Positions 6,834 to 15,211 of a stretch of DNA of 30,218 bases are shown here, one piece after another. Both the position numbers and the translations under genes were made by a program. The notes beneath the pieces were generated by a model that was not told the origin of the DNA, made no database searches, and saw nothing but the letters and a program-made list of their open reading frames with translations. Source of the DNA: a virus; IMG/VR virus record IMGVR_UViG_3300037141_000189, positions 1 to 30,218 of that record; one strand, 5' to 3'. The stretch's first letter is position 1. Each line of letters opens with the position of its first letter.

Positions 6834-7215
6834 GCTGTCCTTCTAAGTTTCCGTACATAATAATTGGTGAAATAATGCGAAAGAATTGCAGTGTGCGTAT
6901 GTACCAACCGGGTCTACGGAAGATTGTTTCTAGCATCGACAGCGGTACTGGATAATTATCATACGTTATGATGAGCGGAAGGCGCAAGGCTAGAGCCTTT
7001 AATGTGTAGATTAAAGTATATAAAGATTGATTGTTTAGCTCTAAAATATGCTGTTGGCTGTTTAGGTCGTTAAAATAGATGCCACCTATTCCTTCCGGCA
7101 CAGCTAGCGCTTCTTGACAGAAGTTGACTAGAACCGTTGCATTCTCAGCTGTTGGATGGAACTTCTCTAGAACAGCCGTATTAGTGCCGTTGATTTTGTC
7201 AATTAGTAATCTCAT
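6787..7215 (-). CDS. Hypothetical protein overlapping the primase start
   Basis: 142 residues. Overlaps the primase gene by 47 bp in a different frame, so its last 15 residues (PPLPKSPLQSP) come from that overlap. The body alternates helix and strand (LYTLIYTLKALALRLPLIIT). No family recognised. The tight coupling suggests a partner of the primase or a simple cotranslated gene. Start chosen at the ATG after GAGG. Confidence 0.65.
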   Translation of the reverse strand: MRLLIDKINGTNTAVLEKFHPTAENATVLVNFCQEALAVPEGIGGIYFNDLNSQQHILELNNQSLYTLIYTLKALALRLPLIITYDNYPVPLSMLETIFRRPGWYIRTLQFFRIISPIIMYGNLEGQHESSPPLPKSPLQSP

Positions 7216-7646
7216 GCTGTCATCCTCAGTGCTAATTCCTTCAACACGCGTTTTTCTATCGTTCTTAATTTAAAACCTTCTTTAATCACGGTATCAATAT
7301 CTTCGTTGCAAAAAATAGAATGCTTCATCAGTGCTAATAGCATATAGTCAGGGAGCTTAGGAGGCGGGCTATTAGAGAGGTCTATATTTTTCCATTGCAG
7401 CTCATTAAACTGAAGCATAAATACCACAAGCCATGTATGCCATGTGTGTAAGTCTTTATTAAACTGCTCAGCAGATAACGTGATGCGGATATCTTCAACA
7501 GCAACAAGACCGCGCTTCGTTTTCAGATGTTTACGATCAGCTAGGCAATACTTATACAGATTTGCAAGCCAAGTACGGACATCGCGGAAATTTTTATATT
7601 TATCATCGGGTACAAACCCGACTGGTACTGTTTCTACTTCTGGCAT
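7212..7646 (-). CDS. Hypothetical helical protein
   Basis: 144 residues, largely helical and rich in Trp (TWLANLYKYCL, LHTWHTWLVVFMLQFNELQW). It begins inside the end of the upstream gene (13-bp overlap) without a good ribosome site, so coupled translation is likely, and ends in a 4-bp overlap with the next gene. No recognised family. Confidence 0.65.
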   Translation of the reverse strand: MPEVETVPVGFVPDDKYKNFRDVRTWLANLYKYCLADRKHLKTKRGLVAVEDIRITLSAEQFNKDLHTWHTWLVVFMLQFNELQWKNIDLSNSPPPKLPDYMLLALMKHSIFCNEDIDTVIKEGFKLRTIEKRVLKELALRMTA

Positions 7647-7936
7647 AAAGTTTGCAGATCATCGGATAGACCAGCTTCTAAGATATCAGCAATTTCATTG
7701 AATGTTTTACCGGTGTCATTCAGGAGCGCAATTTTAAGAAAAACAGCCCTGCCGAACTTGTCTGTAACAGACATATCATCAATATCAGGATCGCCATTTT
7801 CTGCGTGGAATACGCCCATAGCGCAGCGCTGCCCTTGAGCATTTTTGAGAACATATTTACATTGCTCATATTTACCTGAGCGTAGTGCTTTAATGAATGA
7901 CTGCTTAGCAGTAGTGCGGGTGATAGTTGTAGGCAT
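7634..7936 (-). CDS. Phage protein with the ALRSGKY..C..G motif
   Basis: 100 residues from the ATG at 7936, which has an AAAGGAG site five bases upstream; an upstream in-frame ATG at 8047 is less likely. KALRSGKYEQCKYVL, RCAMGVF, then LLNDTGKTFNEIADILEAGL follow the order of a small phage family that usually reads alRSGkY.q....L......CClGvl.d and ends LND.g.sF.eIA..Ie. The second CC pair is reduced to one Cys here. Biochemical role unknown. Confidence 0.75.
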   Translation of the reverse strand: MPTTITRTTAKQSFIKALRSGKYEQCKYVLKNAQGQRCAMGVFHAENGDPDIDDMSVTDKFGRAVFLKIALLNDTGKTFNEIADILEAGLSDDLQTLCQK

Positions 7937-7958
7937 AAAAACTCCTTTAAATGTATTG

Positions 7959-8099
7959 TTATTTTTTAAGACACTTCTCCAGGTGCCGCCGTTTAGATTT
8001 TTGCTTGCGTAATAATGAGACAGCCGGTTCGGTAAGAAGAATAACAATTGAAAACAATATTACCCCCGCTGCTGTTATATTAAATATTCGTTCTATCAT
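7959..8099 (-). CDS. Small single-pass membrane protein, holin or lysis accessory candidate
   Basis: 46 residues with a hydrophobic stretch at about 9-23 (TAAGVILFSIVILL) followed by a basic tail (RKQKSKRRH and a final CLKK). The ATG overlaps the endolysin stop codon as ATGA (8096-8099). The N-out/C-in topology predicted from the positive tail, the size and the lysis-module position fit a small holin-like or lysis-control protein. A spanin is less likely because the coiled part is too short. Function is inferred from context. Confidence 0.6.
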   Translation of the reverse strand: MIERIFNITAAGVILFSIVILLTEPAVSLLRKQKSKRRHLEKCLKK

Positions 8100-8782
8100 T
8101 TGCGCCTCTTGGGTATTATGGAGCGCCCGCGCTTACGCTTGGGTTTAAGGGCTACTACTGGTAATGTTATTGGCTTAGCATCTGCTTGAATTTGCGATAG
8201 GTTTAATGACATTAAATGGTCTAATCCGGCACTATTTTGCTTGGCGATAGCATCTAATACAGTTGCATTTAGTAGTTTCAGCTGTAACTTCACTATATCC
8301 TTAAATGCCAGCCATGGAAAAAATGGACCAGGATCTTGATGATTATTGCCATACTGTTTAAGTATATAGTTGTTATGACCTATAACGCTCTCTATTGGAA
8401 TATTAAATTTAATCATCAATTGCGCCACTATAGAGGCTGTGGTTTCTAATTCTCTGCCAGTGAACCATGCGGGATCTTGTAAACAACCACGCGTGAGCTG
8501 ACCCCCGACTGTATAAATATCCTGCATTTCAATACCGATACTCATGTAATTTGGTATATGCATAGCATGCCAGGCGACATCGGTTAGATGCACCATCTGC
8601 ACTGCCGAACCATCTCTACCGACTATATAATGAGCCGATACTTTAGTCTGATTATTTTTAAATGTATTAATAGCCGATCCCATCGTCCCAACGGGGCAAT
8701 GGAGAATAATCATTTTAGGCGCAGTTAACGCTCTTGGGGTGAAGTTAGGCGATGCGTCAAATGGAATATCTTCTAATTTCAA
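8096..8782 (-). CDS. N-acetylmuramoyl-L-alanine amidase endolysin (Amidase_2/PGRP fold)
   Basis: 228 residues. Starts at TTG (8780-8782) after an AGAGG site, an unusual start codon that may lower expression. Zinc ligands are H28 (IILHCP), H148 and D150 (HQDPGPFFPW). SAHYIVGRDG (49-58), VAWHA (69-73) and SIGIEM complete the PGRP fold. It cleaves the amide between MurNAc and L-alanine in peptidoglycan. The C-terminus is very basic (KPKRKRGRSIIPKRRK), a charge tail that could bind the outer membrane or DNA. No signal peptide, so a holin is needed for release; the 46-residue membrane protein overlaps its stop. Confidence 0.93.
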   Translation of the reverse strand: MKLEDIPFDASPNFTPRALTAPKMIILHCPVGTMGSAINTFKNNQTKVSAHYIVGRDGSAVQMVHLTDVAWHAMHIPNYMSIGIEMQDIYTVGGQLTRGCLQDPAWFTGRELETTASIVAQLMIKFNIPIESVIGHNNYILKQYGNNHQDPGPFFPWLAFKDIVKLQLKLLNATVLDAIAKQNSAGLDHLMSLNLSQIQADAKPITLPVVALKPKRKRGRSIIPKRRK

Positions 8783-8867
8783 AGTCTCTACCTCTTAGTT
8801 ACAATATATTAACCTATCGTGTACAATCTGGTGCGTAGATGATTAATAAATAAGGTTATAATTACTT
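8783..8867. promoter_or_regulatory. Divergent gap between endolysin and portal genes
   Basis: 85 bp separate two divergent late-type operons. TATAAT at 8857-8862 resembles a -10 box but sits so close to the portal ATG (8868) that the transcript would be nearly leaderless. The portal's AAGG site is 12 bases away and weak. On the other strand TTGTAC lies upstream of the endolysin. Promoter assignments here are tentative. Confidence 0.3.
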
Positions 8868-10586
8868 ATGTTTAAATACATTACCGAAACATACTATAAA
8901 TCGGAAATACCTAGCTGGATGGTTGGTACACGCTTTGAGCGTTTGATGTTGCTAGACCGCTGGTTAGCAGGTACATTCTATGATGTCATGAAATTGTCCT
9001 TTAATGAGGAAAAAACTGGCAATCAATACAATCCGTTACATACCAGACGCCCGGCAGTACAACATAACTTTCCTGCATTCATAGCAGGATTAACTGCACG
9101 GAAGCTATTTGGCGGGCGGCATATGCCCCGATTAAAGCATGATAATCAGGACTTTTTATTAAGAGTGCAAGCTCTCATGCAGGAATTAAAAGTACCGCTG
9201 AAAATGCTAGAAGCCGTCAAGCGCGGTTCGGTTGGTTCGGTTCTGATGTCATTCAAATTTTTAACTGTTACTAGTATAAATGGTAATAGCGTCCGTGGCG
9301 TTGTTGAAGTCAAGCAAGCACAGTATTGTACGCCTATATTTAATGAATTTGAAGAATTAACTGCTGTCATGGAGCATTATCTAGTCTCAGGCAGCGCTAT
9401 GATTCAACGCGGCATGACTACAGATAGAGATGGTGATAAAGTAAAACCTAGTCTGAAGTATTGGTACGTTAAGATGTTAGACACTCAAATGGAGTGTATT
9501 TACTTCCCACTCAAAGAACACAGCTGGAATCCAGTCGATGCAGGAAAATATGATCCTGCTAGCAGTGCGTTAGTAGCATATCCTTTTGTGGATAAAGAGA
9601 ATCCATATGTGCATGGACTAGGTTTCTTACAAGGGATCTGGATTCAAAACCTCACTGGCGGTAAAGGCACTGATGGGATGAGTACATGGGAATTAGCGCT
9701 GAATAATTTCGTTGAAATTGATTATGCGAAATCACAAAATAGCCGTGGTTTAAAATATGCCTCCGCACCGCAATTAGTGGTTAAAGGCGACTTTAGATCT
9801 GAAGCCGAAACCGGTGATTCTGAAAAAGCTCCACGCGATCCAGCGTATCTGTTGCGTTTAGCAGCAGACGAAAAGGGTATGGATGGCATGTCATCCACTA
9901 CAGGACATGATGCGTTCTTGTTAGAAACGAATGGAGCAGCTTCGGCAGCCAGCGATCTATTTGTAAGCAATTTGAAGCACACTAGTTTTGAGCAAATATG
10001 TACTGCTAGAAAAGATCTTGAATCTATTAAAGGTACGATGTCAGGTAAAGTTATTGAACTTATTGATGAAGATTTCTTAGATTTAATGCAAGAACTACGC
10101 TTGCAATATGGTGATTATGGTTTCTTAATGTTAATGAAGAAAATCTGTAAAGCAGCCCGTGAAGCTGGGCATAGTCTAATGTCGGCTAGCGATGTGGATA
10201 CTCTTATTGATGGATTAATGTTAGATTTCCCACCTCAATACCTACCTACCGCTCAAGAAATTCAATTCCTTATATCTGGTTTTGTTGAAGCGACGCAAAC
10301 GCAACAACCTGGCGGTAAGGGTGCTGATGGTTCGCAAACTATGATTACTGTTGTACCGCTGATAGACCCTAAGTTAGCTGCGGCATACCTAGCGAAACAA
10401 TTAGATTTAGTCGAAGATAGCGACGATAAGCCTGCTATTACTGATACCGATACTAGCACGGGCACACTACCTGCACCAGCAGCACTACCAAGCGAAGGTG
10501 GAGTGAATGATGGTAGTACGATAGGCGAAATATTTGATGATGCTAACGCGATAGGCCATACACCGCTAGCTCAGAGGAATAGATGA
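8868..10586 (+). CDS. Phage portal protein
   Basis: 572 residues, the right length for a portal. Identified from content and context: a long mixed protein with the N-terminal wing (MFKYITETYYKSEIPSWMVG), a central NNFVEIDYAKSQNSRG block and a TLIDGLMLDFPPQYLP region, directly followed by a small and a large terminase gene on the same strand. The last 60 residues are a low-complexity acidic and Ala/Thr/Pro-rich tail. The portal ring is the channel at the unique capsid vertex through which terminase pumps DNA. I cannot assign it to a specific portal family by eye. Confidence 0.85.
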   Translation: MFKYITETYYKSEIPSWMVGTRFERLMLLDRWLAGTFYDVMKLSFNEEKTGNQYNPLHTRRPAVQHNFPAFIAGLTARKLFGGRHMPRLKHDNQDFLLRVQALMQELKVPLKMLEAVKRGSVGSVLMSFKFLTVTSINGNSVRGVVEVKQAQYCTPIFNEFEELTAVMEHYLVSGSAMIQRGMTTDRDGDKVKPSLKYWYVKMLDTQMECIYFPLKEHSWNPVDAGKYDPASSALVAYPFVDKENPYVHGLGFLQGIWIQNLTGGKGTDGMSTWELALNNFVEIDYAKSQNSRGLKYASAPQLVVKGDFRSEAETGDSEKAPRDPAYLLRLAADEKGMDGMSSTTGHDAFLLETNGAASAASDLFVSNLKHTSFEQICTARKDLESIKGTMSGKVIELIDEDFLDLMQELRLQYGDYGFLMLMKKICKAAREAGHSLMSASDVDTLIDGLMLDFPPQYLPTAQEIQFLISGFVEATQTQQPGGKGADGSQTMITVVPLIDPKLAAAYLAKQLDLVEDSDDKPAITDTDTSTGTLPAPAALPSEGGVNDGSTIGEIFDDANAIGHTPLAQRNR

Positions 10587-10990
10587 CGTACGTTAAAATC
10601 CCCGTATATCAAGTAAATCTACCTAAGCCACCCATCGGTAATAAGATTTTTTGCGCTCAAGGCGCTGGGTTCTATGTTTTAGAACGCAAGCCAGCAACAT
10701 GGCGCTCTTGTGCTAACACGCATCAAGGAACCGGTTCTATCACCGTCTATGATGGTATTCCTGATGAAGATGGACATTTCCATAATGAACCAGGCGTACC
10801 TGAATATATGAAAAACGGACGGCTTGTATTTAATGCCAACCCTCCGATATTAGGTATGTGGATGTTTGATGGTGGCATGTATCACGGCTTAACACTTGGT
10901 ATCGAAGGCGTGATGAATAACATATCTCCTTGTTTAACAATTACTTGGATGGAAGCTACTGAGCAGAAGCGTAAAATAGAGCAGGTCTAA
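10583..10990 (+). CDS. Beta-rich virion-type protein
   Basis: 135 residues, starting ATGA over the portal stop codon with AGAGG five bases upstream. ITVYDGIPDEDG, RLVFNANPPILG, MYHGLTLGIEG and ITWMEA line up with the C-terminal half of the gene at 876-1208. The fold of short strands and DG turns resembles small phage decoration or fibre-base proteins. Position between portal and terminase is unusual for a decoration protein. Function inferred. Confidence 0.75.
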   Translation: MTYVKIPVYQVNLPKPPIGNKIFCAQGAGFYVLERKPATWRSCANTHQGTGSITVYDGIPDEDGHFHNEPGVPEYMKNGRLVFNANPPILGMWMFDGGMYHGLTLGIEGVMNNISPCLTITWMEATEQKRKIEQV

Positions 10991-10991
10991 C

Positions 10992-11411
10992 ATGGCCGAC
11001 TTATTAGAACCACTTAATCGCTCAGAGCTACTAGCTAAAATTAAAGAAGCTGGTGAGAATAACCTGAATGAATTTCAGACAGCAATCTGGCTTGGATTAA
11101 CTGACAGAGCATGTCGGAATTTAATGCATAGTGATACTGAAGCTGTTCAAGTATTTGTGCATGCTAAGATGCGTCAGGCGATTGCATATTTAAACATTAT
11201 TAAAGACGTTGCTAATGATTGCACTCCAGAAAATAAACAACGCTTCGGTGCTGGTAAATATCTGTATGAGTTATATAGTGGTAATCGACAGCAAAATAAT
11301 ACGTTTATTGCTGTACAGCAGATAGCGCCGGATAATGTAAAGGTGCAGAGTAATATTAAATTGATTGAGGCGCTAGATGCTCAGATTATCGATGCGATAG
11401 AACATGACTGA
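10992..11411 (+). CDS. Small terminase subunit
   Basis: 139 residues. The N-terminal half has helix-turn-helix character (SELLAKIKEAGE, FQTAIWLGLTDRACRNLMH), followed by helical oligomerisation segments and a C-terminal VKVQSNIKLIEAL segment. It lies immediately before the large terminase gene with an 8-bp overlap, the usual TerS place. TerS recognises the packaging site and delivers DNA to TerL. Sequence identity in this family is low, so the call depends mostly on gene order. Confidence 0.8.
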   Translation: MADLLEPLNRSELLAKIKEAGENNLNEFQTAIWLGLTDRACRNLMHSDTEAVQVFVHAKMRQAIAYLNIIKDVANDCTPENKQRFGAGKYLYELYSGNRQQNNTFIAVQQIAPDNVKVQSNIKLIEALDAQIIDAIEHD

Positions 11412-12828
11412 TTTTGATTATATTGAAAAGTGCAGTAGTAAACTCATCAGTTTCGGTAGAGCTGTTCAGCCTAAATATACATTCCCGTGGCATCTACAAA
11501 AATTGATGTCAATTTTAGAGGCTGTAGAACGCGGCGATCTAACTAGGGTTATGATTACATTCCCTCCCCGGCACGGTAAGTCGGAAACATCATCTGTTAT
11601 TTTCCCTGCATATTTTGCTGGACGTAATCCCGGCTCTGAAGTTATGGTCGTATCAGGCACACAAAAACTAGCCAGTCGATTTGGTTCTAAGTGCCGCAAT
11701 ATCATTAAGAGTGATGCATATAAACTAATCTTTCCTGAGATGGAGTTGGATCAATCATCACATGCTAAAGCCGATTTCTCATTCAAACAAGGTGGTTCAC
11801 TATTATTCTCTGGTATCGGTGGGCAAATCACTGGGCGTGGTGCTAATTTATTTATTATTGACGATTTAATTCCAGGGCGTGAAGAAGCAGATTCAGAGGC
11901 ATTCCGTGAGAAAGCCCGCGCTTGGTATGATGAAGAATGTTATAACCGATTAATGTCTGATGCTAAATGTCCTCATGGACGCCTAGTAATCATAGGCACC
12001 AGATGGCGTGATGATGATATACATGGCTGGCTATTAGATCCAGAAGAACAGCATAAAGTTGAAGATTGGACAATCTTTAACTTCCCGGCAATAGCTGAAG
12101 AAGATGAAGAATTTCGCAAAGCGGGCGAAGCGTTATGGCCTGAAGTATTAAGCAAAGATGTTTTAGAAGGTATTAAAGAAAGCAAGCCACGGATGTTTGC
12201 AGGTACGTATCAACAAAAGCCATATATACAAACCGGTAATATTGTGCAGCGGTCTTGGTTAAACATCGAAAAAATTGATGATAGTTTGTTAATCCCACCA
12301 CGCATCTTATCTTTAGATACTGCGTTTAAAACTGGTACAGATAACGATTTTACAGCAGCAACAGTTTTGCAGCGAACGCGCAATAAAATAATTATCCTGT
12401 ATGCTGAAAAAAGAAAACTTACATTCCCCGCGCTAATTGAATGGATTGAAGCATTCGCTAGAATATATGGTATTCAAGGCATTATTGTTGAAGATAAAGC
12501 ATCAGGACAGAGTGCGATTCAAACTTTACGAACTAAAACAATGCTACCTGTTATTGCTATTAAAGTTAAGAAGGGTGAAGATAAAGAGCAACGCCTACAT
12601 AGTATTACCCCGTTTCTTGAATCAGGTGGTGTGATATTTCATAAGTGGTTGCCGACAGTCACGCAAGACCAGCTCATCGAAGAACTGCTGAAGTTTCCAG
12701 CCGGGGCGCACGATGATATGGTCGATAGTTTTGTGCATGGTGTTAGATATTTACTGACTGCTGGTAGTGCGTTGAAGCGATTTGGACAGAGAAAAACTAC
12801 TGATATTCCGTCAATCTATGGGCGCTAG
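11404..12828 (+). CDS. terL: Large terminase subunit (ATPase and nuclease)
   Basis: 474 residues. The ATPase has Walker A PPRHGKSE (54-61), Walker B FIIDDL (150-155) and coupling motif IIGTRW (196-201). The C-terminal RNase-H-like nuclease has Asp305 (LSLDTAF), Glu363/Asp364 (VEDKASG) and HDDMVDS (436-442). It cuts concatemeric DNA and drives its translocation through the portal. All catalytic residues are present. The 3' end overlaps the convergent zinc-ribbon gene by 32 bp. Confidence 0.96.
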   Translation: MTDFDYIEKCSSKLISFGRAVQPKYTFPWHLQKLMSILEAVERGDLTRVMITFPPRHGKSETSSVIFPAYFAGRNPGSEVMVVSGTQKLASRFGSKCRNIIKSDAYKLIFPEMELDQSSHAKADFSFKQGGSLLFSGIGGQITGRGANLFIIDDLIPGREEADSEAFREKARAWYDEECYNRLMSDAKCPHGRLVIIGTRWRDDDIHGWLLDPEEQHKVEDWTIFNFPAIAEEDEEFRKAGEALWPEVLSKDVLEGIKESKPRMFAGTYQQKPYIQTGNIVQRSWLNIEKIDDSLLIPPRILSLDTAFKTGTDNDFTAATVLQRTRNKIIILYAEKRKLTFPALIEWIEAFARIYGIQGIIVEDKASGQSAIQTLRTKTMLPVIAIKVKKGEDKEQRLHSITPFLESGGVIFHKWLPTVTQDQLIEELLKFPAGAHDDMVDSFVHGVRYLLTAGSALKRFGQRKTTDIPSIYGR

Positions 12829-13126
12829 CTAATTCCAGCAGCACCGCATCCTGTGTCTTTGTATGATATTCATTATATAAACGGTCTTTCGTGCGGGCAT
12901 CTTCAGTGACATCAGACGCGAAATATCGCAACCGTTCCACATCAGACTTCGCCCAGAAGGTGTCTACTTCTTTAGCGCAGGCAACACTCTTATTGAAACA
13001 ACGATCACCATAAGCGCATACTATAAACCTCCAGCCATTATCAGCAGTGATAATATGGCATAAAAAATGTGAATAGCCGCATTCGCCACATATATGTTCC
13101 GCCTGGATTTGTTGGGTAATTTGCAT
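12797..13126 (-). CDS. Small cysteine-rich protein
   Basis: 109 residues. CGECGYSHFLCH near the N-terminus and a second pair CAYGDRC look like zinc-binding knuckles, followed by a charged helical tail (RLRYFASDVTEDART). It converges on and overlaps the TerL gene by 32 bp, and its start abuts the Dam methylase gene. A nucleic-acid or protein-binding role is likely. Not assigned to a family. Confidence 0.7.
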   Translation of the reverse strand: MQITQQIQAEHICGECGYSHFLCHIITADNGWRFIVCAYGDRCFNKSVACAKEVDTFWAKSDVERLRYFASDVTEDARTKDRLYNEYHTKTQDAVLLELASAHRLTEYQ

Positions 13127-13569
13127 TAGCGAAACACGACCACCATCGATGGAAACGGAGCGCTATTCTTACTATCGCTAAATTTTAAGCGGCCTTTAAT
13201 AAAACGGATTTCTGCGTTTACGTTATGATAAATATACTGGTGAAAATATTTTGTATCCGTTCTTGCTGGTATCAACAGCACAATCTTAGCGCCTCTGAGG
13301 TTTTCTTCGTAGCACTTCTTCACCCAGTCTTTAATATTCGAATATGGTGGGTTGAGCCACATGAAGTGATTTTTTACATCAACAAATAAAGCACACCAAT
13401 TCATAGATAAAGCATCCATATCTGCCGTTAAATACGCATTACATTTACGGTTTTTATTACTAGATGCTAAATCAACGCTGAAATTAAATTCTTCATTCAG
13501 TTCATCAAACAACTTCTGAGGGGTGACCCACTCATCAGAGTTACTGCTGAATAGGGCTTTATTTAGCAT
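13126..13569 (-). CDS. dam: Phage DNA N6-adenine methyltransferase (Dam family)
   Basis: 147 residues. DEWVTP (12-17), VDLAS (32-36), WLNPPYS (71-77, the NPPY catalytic motif), PARTDTKYF (101-109), KGRLKF (125-130) and APFPSMVVVF (137-146) are the hallmarks of the short phage Dam (DNMT) family. It methylates adenine, probably to protect phage DNA from restriction. GGAGG site upstream of the ATG. A complete short-form protein. Confidence 0.95.
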   Translation of the reverse strand: MLNKALFSSNSDEWVTPQKLFDELNEEFNFSVDLASSNKNRKCNAYLTADMDALSMNWCALFVDVKNHFMWLNPPYSNIKDWVKKCYEENLRGAKIVLLIPARTDTKYFHQYIYHNVNAEIRFIKGRLKFSDSKNSAPFPSMVVVFR

Positions 13570-13810
13570 CGGCTACGCCCTCCGCCTGCTTATCATCTTC
13601 CGCACCCACATCATAAGTTGTGCCAGTTTTCAGCTTCTGCATCATCAACCGCGCCAATAGTATAGTAAATTCAGAGCCTTTAAAACTAGGCGCTAAACCA
13701 ATAGTCTGTGCTTTGCCTAGATGTATGAATCCATCGGCGTATTTTTTAGTCTCTGCGACCATGCGCTTTAGGTCGGCTTGAAACTTTCCCGGGGTGGTGT
13801 ATATGTTCAT
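13559..13810 (-). CDS. Small hypothetical protein between RecT-like and Dam genes
   Basis: 83 residues. KFQADLKRMVAETKKYADGF then a GLAPSFKGSEFTILLARLMM helix and an acidic tail (EDDKQAEG). Overlaps Dam (11 bp) and the RecT-like gene (4 bp), so it belongs to the same leftward unit. It may be a partner of the annealing protein, but no family is recognised. Confidence 0.65.
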   Translation of the reverse strand: MNIYTTPGKFQADLKRMVAETKKYADGFIHLGKAQTIGLAPSFKGSEFTILLARLMMQKLKTGTTYDVGAEDDKQAEGVADAK

Positions 13811-14361
13811 AACGTCACCGCACTTTTACCAAACACCTCACTCACTATATCTTTAATACTATCTGGTGTGGCAAGAGGTACTGGGGTAACTAGTTTTACT
13901 GCGGGCTTCAGTGCGGGGGGTTTATCAAAATTCAAATCCGACTGCGCTTCTTCATAACTAATAACACCAGCCAATATTTCTGGAACAGTATGACGCAAGC
14001 AACATCCACGCGCTACTTTGGCTAAATACATATTTGGCTTTTCGAAGTGCCAAGGCTTTTTAGCATACTCTTTGAAATAGATTGGATCGGATGAAAACTC
14101 ACATATCTGATCCATACAAAACCGCTTATAAGTAGCCGTTGCTGACACTGGAGCGAAGATATCCTGTCCGGTATAAGGATTAATAACATATTGTTCGCCT
14201 GTGAATACCACAGCACCTTTACCTGCTATTAAACCAGAACGCATCGCTTTGATTTCCATACCAGCTACTGTCATGTAGATTTTGTCATCTAATAAACAGA
14301 AGGCATTAGTGAGAGGGTCGATGCCTTCAGCTGCGTATTTTTCAGCTAAACTATCTGACAT
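13807..14361 (-). CDS. RecT/Bet-like single-strand annealing protein
   Basis: 184 residues from the ATG at 14361 (AAGGAG six bases upstream), a better start than the in-frame ATG at 14403. The core EYAKKPWHFEKPNMYL (98-113) plus AKVARGCCLRHTVPEIL (114-130) and AGVISYEEA matches the RecT/Bet signature in which W..kP..m..K.A...alR...Pe.l.G.y..EE appears. The N-terminus (GIDPLTNAFCLLDDKIYM) resembles the NPL.kEaY.i..k pattern. It anneals complementary single strands for recombination of phage ends. Shorter than the 260-270 residues of lambda Bet, so divergent. Confidence 0.75.
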   Translation of the reverse strand: MSDSLAEKYAAEGIDPLTNAFCLLDDKIYMTVAGMEIKAMRSGLIAGKGAVVFTGEQYVINPYTGQDIFAPVSATATYKRFCMDQICEFSSDPIYFKEYAKKPWHFEKPNMYLAKVARGCCLRHTVPEILAGVISYEEAQSDLNFDKPPALKPAVKLVTPVPLATPDSIKDIVSEVFGKSAVTL

Positions 14362-14762
14362 AGCTGCTCCTTGATAGGTTGATTGTCCAGCTTCGTACCC
14401 CACACCGCTTCGATTAATTCGAATAAGTAATCTAGAGCTAGGGATTCGTTGCCACCATCGTAATTCAGAATAATAGCATCAACAAATTCGGTACTGGTTA
14501 TACGAACAATAGTTGTAAGTGTATATATCCGCCCCGGAAACGCCCTCTTAGCCAGCATTGTAGTAGCGAATAAGCACTCACCAATCATTTGATGCTTCAG
14601 TATGCCGCCATCGGTAGGTATTACATACCCCAGCGCCGTCCAGAATGCTGTTAATAAACAACCACTGCCATCTGGTTGATTAAACGCGCCCTTACACTTT
14701 GGCATCGTTACGAATTTTTCGTAATCGAATGTTCGATTTTTCATTTCTGCTGCTGTAATCAT
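14346..14762 (-). CDS. Hypothetical protein
   Basis: 138 residues. Contains CKGAFNQPDGSGCLLTAFWT, a long hydrophobic alpha/beta body (FATTMLAKRAFPGRIYTLTT) and a C-terminal helix. Overlaps the RecT-like gene start by 16 bp. No signal peptide. No family recognised. Confidence 0.6.
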   Translation of the reverse strand: MITAAEMKNRTFDYEKFVTMPKCKGAFNQPDGSGCLLTAFWTALGYVIPTDGGILKHQMIGECLFATTMLAKRAFPGRIYTLTTIVRITSTEFVDAIILNYDGGNESLALDYLFELIEAVWGTKLDNQPIKEQLCQIV

Positions 14763-14766
14763 TATT

Positions 14767-14973
14767 TTAGTGTTCCTTCGGTAAGTTATTAACGTGTTCT
14801 ATACCACGGGCTATATGATGCTTTAAAAACTTCAACATATCAGCTTCATTAGTATGTTGCTGAGCTGCTGATTTGAGAGCGGCGAATAATATTGGGGCAT
14901 CATTACCCCATTGAAGGCCATTCTCTGCGCGGGTCATAAGGAGGTCGGTTTGTGTGGTTGATTTGATATTCAT
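14767..14973 (-). CDS. Small helical protein
   Basis: 68 residues, mostly helical (LMTRAENGLQWGNDAPILFA). First gene of the Dam/RecT group, after the gap at 14974-15025. AGGAT precedes the ATG. Function unknown. Confidence 0.6.
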   Translation of the reverse strand: MNIKSTTQTDLLMTRAENGLQWGNDAPILFAALKSAAQQHTNEADMLKFLKHHIARGIEHVNNLPKEH

Positions 14974-15025
14974 AATCCTATCCTATCTGGTTCACTGTAT
15001 AAGCACAAGGAATTATGAAGTAATG

Positions 15026-15139
15026 TTACCGACCACCGGCTAAAAACCGCACTACTCCGTTAACTAACAGCTGCGCTACCGCAAATCCAACACCGAAGAA
15101 AAATCCTGTTACTATCATGGCTGGTATGTCTACGTTCAT
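15026..15139 (-). CDS. 37-residue membrane micro-protein
   Basis: Too short for standard gene finding. MNVDIPAMIVTGFFFGVGFA followed by VAQLLVNGVVRFLAGGR has one transmembrane segment (9-28) with a small-residue GFFFGVG face and a basic end. GGGAG lies 10 bases before the ATG. It shares its first four codons and start context with the micro-ORF at 15143-15211 (14-bp repeat). Function unknown; a membrane or lysis-control role is conceivable. Confidence 0.5.
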   Translation of the reverse strand: MNVDIPAMIVTGFFFGVGFAVAQLLVNGVVRFLAGGR

Positions 15140-15142
15140 TGT

Positions 15143-15211
15143 TTAATCACTCCCGAATACGGAAAATATCACCGTTACTGTATCCCAATTTATATCTGTG
15201 TCTACGTTCAT
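15143..15211 (-). CDS. 22-residue micro-ORF
   Basis: MNVDTDINWDTVTVIFSVFG then SD. A GAGG site lies 11 bases upstream. The N-terminal MNVD and start DNA are identical to the next micro-ORF downstream, suggesting a partial duplication. It may be a leader peptide or a decayed copy. Low confidence as a protein. Confidence 0.3.
   Translation of the reverse strand: MNVDTDINWDTVTVIFSVFGSD

Noticed and set aside
7937-8047. Upstream start for the 7634-7936 gene
   Set aside because: It would overlap the 46-residue membrane gene almost fully, whereas the ATG at 7936 has AAAGGAG in place.
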